Source: Kineobactrum sediminis (GTDB lineage Bacteria > Pseudomonadota > Gammaproteobacteria > Pseudomonadales > Halieaceae). Taken from it: 64,000 nt of DNA. The stretch spans positions 248,001 through 312,000 of the forward strand of contig NZ_PKLZ01000008.1 of the NCBI RefSeq assembly GCF_002868715.1, read 5' to 3'. The first letter of the stretch is position 1. Every line of letters starts with the position of its first letter. The position numbers were made by a program, and so were the translations under genes. Under the pieces are notes generated by a model that was not told the DNA's origin, did no database searches, and saw only the letters and a list, made by a program, of their open reading frames with translations. Of this stretch, positions 1 to 8,210 are shown piece after piece.

Positions 1-1
1 A

Positions 2-838
2 CGAGGCAACACGCCCTGGGGTGGCGGTGTCGTCAGTTCCCTGTTCGGGCAGGATCTCCACATTGAGCCCGACGGCAGTTTCGAGCTGATCTGCAGCCCC
101 GATCCCCATCCCGGTAACTGGCTGAAGACCTCACCGAACACTTTCCGGGTGACCTTCCGCCAGTTCTTTGCCGACTGGGAAAATGAACGCCCCATGCATG
201 CCGGCATCGAGCGCATCGGTGGGCAACCGGCGCCCAGTCCGAAAATGGATCCCGAGCGACTATCCAGGGGGCTCAATGCGGTATCCCGCTGGGTGGGCGA
301 CTCCCTGACCTACTGGGCGGATATGATAGAGCGCTGGAAGGTGCGGCCCAACACCTTTTTCTCCTACCGCCAGCTGGATGACAACGCCATTGACGCCACC
401 CCCGGCGGCGAACCCCTGATCGCCTACTGGCAGCTGCCGGCCGACGAGGCCATCATAATCCGCGTAACACCGCCACAGGCCTGTTACTGGGCAGTGGAAT
501 TCGGCAACTACTGGTGGTGTTCCATGGATTACCGCGGCATCCTCAGTAACACCAACTGCCATTACGCCCAGCTGGAAGAGGACGGCGAACTGATTCTGGT
601 AATCGCCCATGTAGATACAGGCCACCACAACTGGCTGGATCCGGCGGGCTTCAATGAGGGCTATGTCACGGTGCGCTGGATGCAGGCGGACCACTACCCC
701 TTACCCCGCGCCACCCAGATCAGTCTGGGAGAATTGGACGAGCACCTGCCCGCCACTATGAAAAAAGTCACCGCCGCAGAGCGTGCCGAACAGATCGCCG
801 CCCGCCGCCGCGGGGTAATTCAGCGCTTCGGGGTATAA
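2..838 (+). CDS. DUF1214-like protein, C-terminal part (5' end outside window)
   Basis: The reading frame is open from base 2, so only the last 278 residues are visible and the start lies upstream. The C-terminal half (from about VTPPQACYWAVEFGNYWW to the DTGHHNWLDPAGF segment) aligns by eye with the end of the protein at 5699-6934: both carry a Trp-rich strand, a D/H-x-H-x-G-NW-DP motif and a following G-x-x-x-RW/RL strand. This is the pattern I associate with DUF1214 proteins. Function is unknown; there is no signal peptide in the visible part. It is followed 70 bases later by a sulfotransferase gene on the same strand and probably belongs to the same operon. The DUF1214 assignment is from memory of the family and is moderately sure; the paralogy is seen directly. 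Confidence 0.7.
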   Translation, partial: RGNTPWGGGVVSSLFGQDLHIEPDGSFELICSPDPHPGNWLKTSPNTFRVTFRQFFADWENERPMHAGIERIGGQPAPSPKMDPERLSRGLNAVSRWVGDSLTYWADMIERWKVRPNTFFSYRQLDDNAIDATPGGEPLIAYWQLPADEAIIIRVTPPQACYWAVEFGNYWWCSMDYRGILSNTNCHYAQLEEDGELILVIAHVDTGHHNWLDPAGFNEGYVTVRWMQADHYPLPRATQISLGELDEHLPATMKKVTAAERAEQIAARRRGVIQRFGV

Positions 839-908
839 TGCACCGGATGAACCTGCACCAGGTCTCAGTCGATAACCAACATCCCGGCAGAACCTGGAGA
901 ATCAATCC

Positions 909-2153
909 ATGAGCCACTGGACACCCCCACCTCGCCCGGAGTGGGTACAGCAGGTCATCGACGAAGGTCGGCACATGGATATCAGCAGCCTGGTGTCCCT
1001 GGAAGCCGAGGAGCTGATGGCCACGGCATGCCGCAACACCGGTTATGACGATTTCGGCAGCAACGAATGGTTGCAGGGCTTTCACGTGTTCCTCAGGGCC
1101 CTGGATGAAGAAGCCGACCTGCACCTGTGGGGCCGTCTGATGACCCGCTCGGACATCCTGCGCTGGCTGGAGGCCCGCCTGCATATCGAAGCCGTCTACG
1201 CCCAGCACCCGGAGATCGAAGACGAGGTCATCGACCAACCGGTAATCGTGACCGGCCTGCCCCGCTCCGGCACCTCCATTGTCTTCGAGCTGTTGGCCCA
1301 GGATGCGCGGTTCGGTTCACCGCGCAACTGGGAGATCATGTTCCCCTGCCCGCCGCCGGAAGCGGCAACCTGTCACAGCGACCCGCGTATCGAGCGCTGT
1401 GAACACCTGGTTACGCAATGGAGTCGCGTGGTACCCACCTATGCCGCCATGCATGAGATGGGCGCCGAAATCCCGAACGAATGCATCGTCGCCATGAGCT
1501 GCACGTTCATGACAGAGAACCTGCCCGGCCAATACCAGATACCGAGCTACAACGCCTGGTACTACCAACAGGACCTGGGCTACGCCTACACCTACTACAA
1601 GCGCATGCTGAAACTGTTGCAGTGGAAGAATCCGCGGCGTCACTGGCTGCTCAAGGCCCCCTCGCACCTGGGTAACCTGCCGGTGCTTTTCGATACCTTC
1701 CCGGACGCGCGGGTAGTCATCAGCCACCGCGATCCGGTGGTGGCCCAGGCCTCGGTAACCAATCTGCTGGGCACCCTGTACTGGATGCGCAGTAGCGCGC
1801 CCTTCGATACCCGTGCTTTCGAGAACCTGATGACTCCCGAGGCCGGGGCAACCCGGCTCAATGGTATTGTGGATTTGCTGGAAGCCTCGGAGGTGCCGGG
1901 CAACCAGGTGCACAACCTTCTGTACGCTGACCTGATCAGGCAACCGCTACACGCCCTGCAGGCGCTCTACCGTGACATGGGAGCCGACCTGACAGCCCAG
2001 ACCCAAAAAGCCATGCGGGATTATCTGGAGCACAAGCCCCAGGGCAAGTTCGGCAACCACCAGTACCGCATCGGCGAGCAGCATGAAACTGCTCACAAGC
2101 GCTCGCTTTACCACCGCTACCAGCACTACTTCAAGGTGCCCGATGAAGTTTAG
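909..2153 (+). CDS. Sulfotransferase family protein (PAPS-dependent type)
   Basis: 414 residues, the size of the bacterial sulfotransferase_3 family. The 5'-phosphosulfate loop is VTGLPRSGTS at about residues 114-123, and the 3'-phosphate loop is RVVISHRDP at about 268-276. The family moves a sulfuryl group from PAPS to a hydroxyl or amine acceptor; some members have other roles, and the acceptor here is unknown. No signal peptide or membrane segment, so probably cytosolic. A GGAGA site precedes the ATG. It shares layout with a second sulfotransferase at 4452-5702, so the operon carries two paralogues, and it is followed closely (29 bases) by an LLM-class oxidoreductase gene. Family confident, substrate not known. 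Confidence 0.85.
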   Translation: MSHWTPPPRPEWVQQVIDEGRHMDISSLVSLEAEELMATACRNTGYDDFGSNEWLQGFHVFLRALDEEADLHLWGRLMTRSDILRWLEARLHIEAVYAQHPEIEDEVIDQPVIVTGLPRSGTSIVFELLAQDARFGSPRNWEIMFPCPPPEAATCHSDPRIERCEHLVTQWSRVVPTYAAMHEMGAEIPNECIVAMSCTFMTENLPGQYQIPSYNAWYYQQDLGYAYTYYKRMLKLLQWKNPRRHWLLKAPSHLGNLPVLFDTFPDARVVISHRDPVVAQASVTNLLGTLYWMRSSAPFDTRAFENLMTPEAGATRLNGIVDLLEASEVPGNQVHNLLYADLIRQPLHALQALYRDMGADLTAQTQKAMRDYLEHKPQGKFGNHQYRIGEQHETAHKRSLYHRYQHYFKVPDEV

Positions 2154-2182
2154 GGACAGCACCTGCGACCAGGAGGATAACA

Positions 2183-3094
2183 ATGAAATTCTGGCAAATG
2201 CTCCACTGGATCGAGACCGACCAGTTGATAGAGGTTGCCCGCTTCGCCGAGGAGCTGGGCTTTGAGGGGGTAATGAACGGCGACCACGGTGTCTACCCGG
2301 AAGTAGTGAACACCCCCTATCCTTATGCTGCCGACGGCAACCCACCCATGACCGGCGATTGGCCCTACCCCGATTGCTGGATTAGCCTCGCGATGATAGC
2401 GGCCGCAACCACACGGCTGAAATTTTCCACTTCGGTCTATGTGCTGCCGCTGCGCCATCCCATCGAAGTCGCCAAAATGACCGGGACACTGGCGCTCATG
2501 AGCGATAATCGGTTGATTCTGGGCGCGGGTATCGGCTGGATGAAAGAGGAGTTTGACTGCTACGGCATCGACTTCCATACCCGCGGCAAGCGCATGGACG
2601 AATGTCTCGATGTCCTGGAAAAGATCTGGTCCGGGGAGATGGTGGAGCATCACGGCCGGTTTTTCGATTTCCAGCGCTGTCAGGTGGTGCCCGCGCCAAC
2701 CCGGCCGGTACCGGTTTTTACCGGCGGCGCCAGCAAGGCGGCGCTGAAACGCGCGGCGAAAAGGGCCGACGGCTGGATCGGGGCCGGCAACTCTCCCGAC
2801 GAGGTGCCCGGCATCATGGCAGAGCTGAAACGCCTGCGGCGGGAAGCGGGTCGCGATCACCTGCCCTTCGAGACAGTGGTCGGGCTGACGCAGGACATGG
2901 ATATCGATACACTCAAACCGTTGCGGGAGAGTGGCATGACCGCGGGAGTCAGTGCTCCTTTCGCTTTCAGTCTTGGCCGCTATTCCTCGCTGGATGACAA
3001 GAAGCGGGTCATGGAGGATTTTGCCGAGAGCATCATTCGGCCCATGGGCCAGGATTATCCTGCCAATACAATAAAAGGAATGGTGACATCATGA
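2183..3094 (+). CDS. LLM-class F420/flavin-dependent oxidoreductase
   Basis: 303 residues of a luciferase-like TIM barrel. The start MKFWQMLHWIETDQLIEVAR, the EELGFEGVMNGDH strand, the RHPIEVAKMTGTLALMSDNR segment and GAGIGWMKEEFD are typical of the family, especially the TIGR03619 F420-type subgroup. Such enzymes use F420 or FMN to oxidise or reduce small organic substrates. No F420 biosynthesis gene is in the window, so the cofactor is open. An AGGAGGATAACA ribosome site just before the ATG is the strongest in this operon. Its stop overlaps the start of the VOC gene (ATGA), which suggests coupled translation. Family sure, cofactor and substrate inferred. Confidence 0.85.
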   Translation: MKFWQMLHWIETDQLIEVARFAEELGFEGVMNGDHGVYPEVVNTPYPYAADGNPPMTGDWPYPDCWISLAMIAAATTRLKFSTSVYVLPLRHPIEVAKMTGTLALMSDNRLILGAGIGWMKEEFDCYGIDFHTRGKRMDECLDVLEKIWSGEMVEHHGRFFDFQRCQVVPAPTRPVPVFTGGASKAALKRAAKRADGWIGAGNSPDEVPGIMAELKRLRREAGRDHLPFETVVGLTQDMDIDTLKPLRESGMTAGVSAPFAFSLGRYSSLDDKKRVMEDFAESIIRPMGQDYPANTIKGMVTS

Positions 3095-3537
3095 GTCAGC
3101 AGCCACTACAAGCCATCGGCTTGCCCCCCATTGACCAGGTCGGTTTCGTCGTGCGCGATATTGACGCGGCCATCGCCCAATACGAGCCCTTGTTCGGGCC
3201 GTTTTCGCGCATGGAGACGCCGATTGAAGGCGCCACGTACCGGGGGCGTAAAGCCGACTGTGAGCTGAAAATCGCGTTCGGTCGCAGCGGCAATCTGGAA
3301 ATCGAGTTGATCGAATGCGTCTCCGGCGAAGGTCCGCATCGCGAATTCATCGACGCCGGCGGCGAGGGTATGCATCACCTGCGCTTCCGTGTGGAGGACG
3401 TAGACGCGTGGCTGCCGAAGCTGAAAGAACTGGGTTACGATCCGGTCTGGTCCAAGCGCTGGTCGGCGGATACAGTGTTCTGCTATCTGCAGCGAGATGG
3501 CGATCCGACGCTGCTGGAACTGCTGCAGATGCCGTGA
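3091..3537 (+). CDS. VOC-fold (glyoxalase/dioxygenase superfamily) protein
   Basis: 148 residues with the two beta-alpha-beta-beta-beta modules of the vicinal-oxygen-chelate fold. Likely metal ligands are Gln16 in DQVGFVVRD, one of His95/His96 in MHHLRFRV, and Glu143 in LLELLQ; a Glu near 72-75 (IELIE) could complete the set. Gln in the first position differs from the usual His of methylmalonyl-CoA epimerase-like proteins but occurs in some glyoxalase I enzymes. It could isomerise, epimerise or cleave an intermediate of the pathway in this operon. ATGA overlap with the upstream LLM gene. The VOC family is clear, the reaction is not. Confidence 0.8.
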   Translation: MSQQPLQAIGLPPIDQVGFVVRDIDAAIAQYEPLFGPFSRMETPIEGATYRGRKADCELKIAFGRSGNLEIELIECVSGEGPHREFIDAGGEGMHHLRFRVEDVDAWLPKLKELGYDPVWSKRWSADTVFCYLQRDGDPTLLELLQMP

Positions 3538-3584
3538 AACGGGCTACCAGCATTACGCTACCGCACTCCAACGAGAGACACCTT

Positions 3585-4355
3585 ATGACGACCGGTAATC
3601 CATCAGCCAATATCCAGTACAACTTCGCCGGGGCCGCTGTATTGGTTACGGGTGGTACCAGTGGTATCGGCGCGGCTATCGCCAATGCTTACCATAACGC
3701 CGGCGCCGATGTGACAATCACCGGCACTCGGGCTGGCAGTGAAGACTATGACGAGGACCTCTCGAATTACCACTACCTGCAACTGGACCTGGAAAACCCG
3801 GAGAACATCGACAGTGTCGCGGCGGCACTGCCCCGGCTGGACATTTTGATCAACAACGGCGGCCTCGCAGTGCCCAGCCTGGGCCTGGATGAGTACGAAC
3901 CGGAGATTTTCGAGCGCGCGATACAGATGCACCTGGTGGGCGCGTACCGTATGGCGCGACGCTGCAGCGACACCCTGGCACGGAGCCAGTTGCCCGGAGG
4001 CGCCTCCATCATCAGCATCGCCTCCATGAGTTCTTTCTTCGGCATCGAGATTGTACCCGGCTATGGTGCAGCGAAGACCGGCCTGCTGGGCATGACCCGG
4101 GCCCTTGCGGTGGCATGGGGCAAACGTAATATTCGGGTCAATGCGGTTGCCGCCGGCCTGACTGCGAGCCGCATGACCGCTGCAACCGTCGCCAGCCCCG
4201 AGTGGTCGGCTCCCACACTGGCGCGCACCCCCGCGGGCCGCCTTGGTGACCCCAACGACATCGCGGGCCCGGTGTTATTCCTCAGCAGTGCCGCCGCCGG
4301 CTGGGTCACGGGGCAAACCCTCGCCGTGGACGGTGGCTTCAGTATCAGCGGTTGA
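3585..4355 (+). CDS. SDR-family oxidoreductase
   Basis: 256 residues of a classical short-chain dehydrogenase. TGGTSGIG at residues 22-29 binds the nicotinamide cofactor, NNGG stands in for the NNAG motif, and the catalytic Ser and Tyr-x-x-x-Lys are in SIASMSS and GYGAAK. The C-terminal end (LFLSSAAAGWVTGQTLAVDGG) is typical. The open frame extends upstream to 3315, but that part overlaps the VOC gene; ATG 3585 (MTTGNPSANI), after an ACGAGAGACACCTT leader, places the Rossmann motif at the usual distance from the start. Probably oxidises an alcohol or reduces a ketone in the local pathway. Family certain, substrate unknown. Confidence 0.88.
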   Translation: MTTGNPSANIQYNFAGAAVLVTGGTSGIGAAIANAYHNAGADVTITGTRAGSEDYDEDLSNYHYLQLDLENPENIDSVAAALPRLDILINNGGLAVPSLGLDEYEPEIFERAIQMHLVGAYRMARRCSDTLARSQLPGGASIISIASMSSFFGIEIVPGYGAAKTGLLGMTRALAVAWGKRNIRVNAVAAGLTASRMTAATVASPEWSAPTLARTPAGRLGDPNDIAGPVLFLSSAAAGWVTGQTLAVDGGFSISG

Positions 4356-4451
4356 GCCGCGTCGGCAGCGGCGCATCCATGGCCCGACTCCCCTGACCGG
4401 CGGGCAACAGGCCAACAAGACCCAATACCCAACAGTGAAAGGATCATGGCA

Positions 4452-5702
4452 ATGAGCGCCAAAACCATTCGTATCAATGACCTGGGCAACCCCACATTGA
4501 GCGAGCTGCAACGTCAGGCCATCGCAAATGCACCCGAAGTGACGATGGATGAAACGGCGGTATTAAATGAGGCTCGCAATGCCACGGGGCTCAGCGATTT
4601 CGGGGCGGAAGATTTTCGCGAGCGGCTGCGCATCTGGTTGCAAAGTTTTGATGAGGATCACGACCTCGGTCCGCTGGGGCGCGCGAGCCTGTTCGGTGAT
4701 GCGGTACGCTACGCCGGCAACCGCCTGCGCCTGGAGGATTTACTCAAACGCCACCCGGAAATCATCGACGAACCCATTGATCGTCCCATTATTATTGCGG
4801 GCCTGCCCCGTTCGGGTACGACATACCTGGTCAATATTCTGGCGGCGGACCGAAGGCTACGCTCCATGACGCTATGGGAGTCAATGGAGCCTGTTCCCGC
4901 AGCAGACGATAAAGTTATTGTCCCTGGTGAAGACCCGCGTTATACGCGTACACGCGAAGCCTGGGGACAATTCGAACAGATCCTCCCGCTGATGCCCGCC
5001 ATGCACGAGATGGCACCCGACCATGTCCATGAAGATATCGAACTGCAGGCGCTGGATTTTTCCACTTACCTGCCCGAGTGGCTGGCACGACCCTATCGAT
5101 GGCGCGAGTACTACCATACGCATGACCAGACCCCCCATTACGCCTACGGAAAGAAAGTCCTGCAGGCATTAACCTGGCTGCAGGGCCCCAATCGGTGGTT
5201 GATGAAATCACCGCCCCATATGGAGAATCTGCTACCGCTCCGCGCGACCTATCCTGATGCCACCTTTGTCATTACCCATCGCGACCCGCTGGCCGTATTA
5301 CAGTCTGCGATCACCATGATCGCGTATGGCGACCGCATACGGCGCCAGCGTATTGATCTCAAGGAGCTCGCAGACTACTGGATAGAACGCATAGAGGGCC
5401 TGCTGCGCGCCTGCGTCCGCGACAGGGACAGCATGCCCAAAGCCCAAACCATCGACGTTTTGTTTCATGAATACATGGCGGATCAGAAATCCGTGATCAG
5501 GCGCATCTATGCAATGGCGGATATGCCAATGACAAAAGACGCCGAGAGACATATAGATCTCCACCTCAGCGCAAACCCACGCGGCAGGCACGGCAGGGTC
5601 ATCTATGACCTGGAGAACGACTTTGGAGTCGACATCCCCGCCCTGCGCGAACGCTTCGGTTTTTACTATGATCGCTTCCCGGTTCAACAGGAGATCGTAT
5701 GA
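4452..5702 (+). CDS. Sulfotransferase family protein, second copy
   Basis: 416 residues from ATG 4452. The upstream in-frame ATG at 4446 lies only 2 bases from the GAAAGGA ribosome site, whereas 4452 has 8 bases, so 4452 is preferred. IIIAGLPRSGTTYL (about residue 115) is the 5'-phosphosulfate loop and FVITHRDPL (about 272) the 3'-phosphate loop. The protein is related to the sulfotransferase at 909-2153 (shared FG/DL-rich N-terminus, PAMHEMAPD-like motif, WLMKSPPHMENL) but clearly diverged. Its stop overlaps the ATG of the DUF1214-like gene that follows. Likely cytosolic and PAPS-using; acceptor unknown. Confidence 0.85.
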   Translation: MSAKTIRINDLGNPTLSELQRQAIANAPEVTMDETAVLNEARNATGLSDFGAEDFRERLRIWLQSFDEDHDLGPLGRASLFGDAVRYAGNRLRLEDLLKRHPEIIDEPIDRPIIIAGLPRSGTTYLVNILAADRRLRSMTLWESMEPVPAADDKVIVPGEDPRYTRTREAWGQFEQILPLMPAMHEMAPDHVHEDIELQALDFSTYLPEWLARPYRWREYYHTHDQTPHYAYGKKVLQALTWLQGPNRWLMKSPPHMENLLPLRATYPDATFVITHRDPLAVLQSAITMIAYGDRIRRQRIDLKELADYWIERIEGLLRACVRDRDSMPKAQTIDVLFHEYMADQKSVIRRIYAMADMPMTKDAERHIDLHLSANPRGRHGRVIYDLENDFGVDIPALRERFGFYYDRFPVQQEIV

Positions 5703-6934
5703 GCACACCGATAAAGCAACGGGCCAGGGAGCGCCTGGTCTCTGGTGAAGCCTGGGATGATTTTTGCGAAACCGTGCGCGGCGCGGGCCACATGATCGAA
5801 GAGTTCGGGGATGACGTCAACGAGCTGGATCGAAGCGAGTGGTACCGCTTCCTGACTCGCCTGCTGCGTAATGGCTTTGAGCGTTTTATGGAGAATTGTG
5901 AAGCAGAGCGCCCGCGATTGCGCGACGCCCCCTGGCGACAGGGGATCAACTTCCAGTCCCCTGATCAGGATCACCTGCTGGCGGAATTCCCCGATGGCCG
6001 GCATAGCTACCGCATCAGCGGCAATCGCGGCACCCTGCCCTACTTTGTTATAGCTGCCTGGAATGCCAGGCAGCCCGAGGATCTCGCAGCGCGCGACTGG
6101 TCCGGACAGGGCGTAGCAGGCCTGGGGGAGTTCAATCCCGCAGCATTGCAGACCACCGGTTTTCTCGCCAGCGATGCCATACGCTTCGATGACGCAGGAA
6201 ACTTCGAGGTTTTGGTCAGCCAGAACAAACCCGTGGACGACACGGACTGGCTGCCAATTACTGACGATTGCGTAGGTCTGCTGGTACGCACTTTGTATCA
6301 CGACCGAGCCAATACGGTCCCACCCAGCATGCGCATAGTGCGTGTGGATCAGCCAGTTCCGCGCCCGTTAAGCGCCGACGAAGTCAGCGCCGGACTCGCC
6401 AAGGCCGGCCAGATGGTGCTGGGCTATACCGAGCTGGTGCGCAGCTGGTGGCAGGAAAATCTGGCTCGCAGGCCGAATCGTATTCGCTTCAGCCGTGAGG
6501 TTTACCTGAGCAATGGTGGTGTGCCGGACCGGCATCACGGATTCGGCACCTGGGAAAAGGCGCCCGACGAAGCGCTGGTACTGCACTTCAAGCCCTCGCC
6601 ATGTGAGTACTGGATATTCCAGTTATGTAATATCTGGCAGGAAAACCTGGACTGTTATGAGGAAGGCCAAGGCTACATTACCAAGGCCCGCGCAACATAT
6701 CACGAAGACGGGTCAGTGTTTGTAGTGGTTGCCGACCACAACCCCGGGATAGGTGGTAACTGGATAGATCCTTACGGCCACCATCATGGAGGCATGAGTC
6801 TGCGCCTGATCAAAACCGCTGGCGAACCGCCAGCGATAACTTTGTACAGGCTTCCATTCGACACGCTGCACAAGCAAAGCTTGGCGGATCTGGATCCCAG
6901 AGAGGCCATCGTGAGTGGCGACCTCTCTGACTGA
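5699..6934 (+). CDS. DUF1214-like protein, complete copy
   Basis: 411 residues, last gene of the accessory operon, starting within the stop of the sulfotransferase gene (ATGA). The N-terminal 100 residues are helical and charged; the middle has an RISGNRGTLPYF segment; the C-terminal 130 residues carry the DUF1214-like strands with EYWIFQLCNIW and DHNPGIGGNWIDPYGHHHG. It is a paralogue of the truncated protein at 2-838. No signal peptide or membrane span. The function is not known; by position it should act together with the sulfotransferases, LLM enzyme, VOC protein and SDR. DUF1214 assignment moderate. Confidence 0.75.
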   Translation: MSTPIKQRARERLVSGEAWDDFCETVRGAGHMIEEFGDDVNELDRSEWYRFLTRLLRNGFERFMENCEAERPRLRDAPWRQGINFQSPDQDHLLAEFPDGRHSYRISGNRGTLPYFVIAAWNARQPEDLAARDWSGQGVAGLGEFNPAALQTTGFLASDAIRFDDAGNFEVLVSQNKPVDDTDWLPITDDCVGLLVRTLYHDRANTVPPSMRIVRVDQPVPRPLSADEVSAGLAKAGQMVLGYTELVRSWWQENLARRPNRIRFSREVYLSNGGVPDRHHGFGTWEKAPDEALVLHFKPSPCEYWIFQLCNIWQENLDCYEEGQGYITKARATYHEDGSVFVVVADHNPGIGGNWIDPYGHHHGGMSLRLIKTAGEPPAITLYRLPFDTLHKQSLADLDPREAIVSGDLSD

Positions 6935-6957
6935 GGCGGTTCGGGCGCAGCATCTTC

Positions 6958-7938
6958 CTAGCTGATTCGACGAGCACCTGAGCGAGCGCCAATGACCGCG
7001 GCAATGGCATCCAGGATCAACATGAAAAAGGCCCACCAGGCCGCCGCCGAGACCGCATCCGCCACTGCATCACTATACTCGCGCGCTCTTTGCTCTGCCT
7101 GTTCACGCATTTCGGCCAGTTCAGTTCGCGCATCCTCATAAGCCTGCTGATAAATCTGTTGCCACTCGTTTATCGCCTGTTGAGCTTCCGCTTCACTCAT
7201 TTCCGTACGGGTAACCAGAATATTCACCAGGGCCTCACGGTCGGTGGCGCTGATTTTGTCCTGCATTTTTGCCTGGATCCGATCGAAAACGTCCTGCACC
7301 GCCTCATTGGCGGACTGCGGATCACGGGCAACCTGCCTGACGGCCTCTTCTGCGCGCTGGGCTAACTCTTCCACATCTTCCTCAAGCTGTTCGGGCTGCA
7401 AACTCGGATCCATTTGACGAAGGATCTCACGAGCTTCCCGCCGCAGTTCTGCGAGGTCCAGATCCATATCCGCTTCCTGGAGACGTTCGCTGACCTCCTC
7501 CACAACCGGTCTCGCAAGAGCGCCGCTGGCCCCTGCCATGGTCTCCAGCCCCGTAGCAACGACTTTGCCGGCACCACTGACGAGACCGCCGGTGATGCCT
7601 GTAATCAGCGCGAAGTTGAGTAGCGTCACCACTCCCCAGGTAGTCAGGCCGTGCAAAACAGGCGCCTGCTTGTGCTGGTCCGCCGACAGAGCCCCGGTGA
7701 CATAACCACCGGCAAACAGTGCGATTATCCCGCTGATAGCCGCATAAATTCCGGAGCCGATACTGATTGCCATGACCGGCGTATCTTTATCGGTGGGTTC
7801 AATAATGGCCATGCCTATGGCCAGCCCAAGCATGCCCAGTACAAGACTGACCACGATTGCAATCACAACACCAGCAAAAATGGCTCCCCACGAGGACCGG
7901 CCAGTGGCGGACCACTCATTATCGGATGCGTTTACCAT
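6958..7938 (-). CDS. Membrane protein with long coiled coil, unknown function
   Basis: 326 residues from ATG 7938, which has AGGAG at a good distance; the frame is open further upstream to 8019 but that part has no ribosome site. Membrane segments: one at about 16-43 (GAIFAGVVIAIVVSLVLGML), one or two between 50 and 80 and one near 95-120, then a charged helical region of about 170 residues rich in Glu, Gln and Arg (SERLQEADMDLDLAELRR onward), and a final hydrophobic helix AAAWWAFFMLILDAIAAVIG. This looks like an inner-membrane anchor with a coiled-coil body. It is divergent from the coiled-coil gene at 8211. I do not recognise a named family with certainty. Confidence 0.75.
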   Translation of the reverse strand: MVNASDNEWSATGRSSWGAIFAGVVIAIVVSLVLGMLGLAIGMAIIEPTDKDTPVMAISIGSGIYAAISGIIALFAGGYVTGALSADQHKQAPVLHGLTTWGVVTLLNFALITGITGGLVSGAGKVVATGLETMAGASGALARPVVEEVSERLQEADMDLDLAELRREAREILRQMDPSLQPEQLEEDVEELAQRAEEAVRQVARDPQSANEAVQDVFDRIQAKMQDKISATDREALVNILVTRTEMSEAEAQQAINEWQQIYQQAYEDARTELAEMREQAEQRAREYSDAVADAVSAAAWWAFFMLILDAIAAVIGARSGARRIS

Positions 7939-8103
7939 GTCAAATCTCCTTTTGCGAAAGTCCACCGGCTTGCGTCCGGTGCCGCATGACTTCTTGCGTC
8001 CTTGCAGCGCTCCTGGCAATCCGGTATTGAATACTCACCTGTATGACTATAGACCGTAACCGGATTTTTGCCCGATGCCCGCTCGGCAGGGCTTGGCCCG
8101 AAG
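7939..8103. other. Divergent leader region with a small inverted repeat
   Basis: Non-coding stretch upstream of the membrane-protein gene. CACCGG (7963-7968) and CCGGTG (7976-7981) form a short hairpin in what would be the 5' leader of the minus-strand gene. A TATAGT-like -10 is visible on the minus strand near 8043-8048 but has no convincing -35. I see no open frame with a ribosome site here. Confidence 0.35.
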
Positions 8104-8133
8104 TTAGACGAACAGGCTAACCAGGCCTATACT
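8104..8133 (+). promoter_or_regulatory. Candidate sigma-70 promoter for the coiled-coil gene at 8211
   Basis: TTAGAC (8104-8109), an 18-base spacer and TATACT (8128-8133). Transcription would begin near 8140, just before the inverted repeat at 8148. TTAGACG is present twice, at 8104-8110 and 8133-8139, which could be a direct-repeat operator. Inferred from sequence only. Confidence 0.5.
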
Positions 8134-8147
8134 TAGACGGAGTACCG

Positions 8148-8177
8148 GGCCGATTCCCCACGCGCGGGGAATCGGCC
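8148..8177 (+). repeat. Perfect 12-bp inverted repeat in the 5' leader
   Basis: GGCCGATTCCCC, a 6-base loop ACGCGC, then GGGGAATCGGCC. All 12 pairs match. No T tract follows, so it is not a normal terminator. It lies between the candidate promoter and the ATG at 8211, so the mRNA would start with this hairpin. It could protect the RNA 5' end or be a protein-binding operator. Confidence 0.7.
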
Positions 8178-8210
8178 GAGTCTCACAATCACCCATCACA
8201 GGATGCCGCC

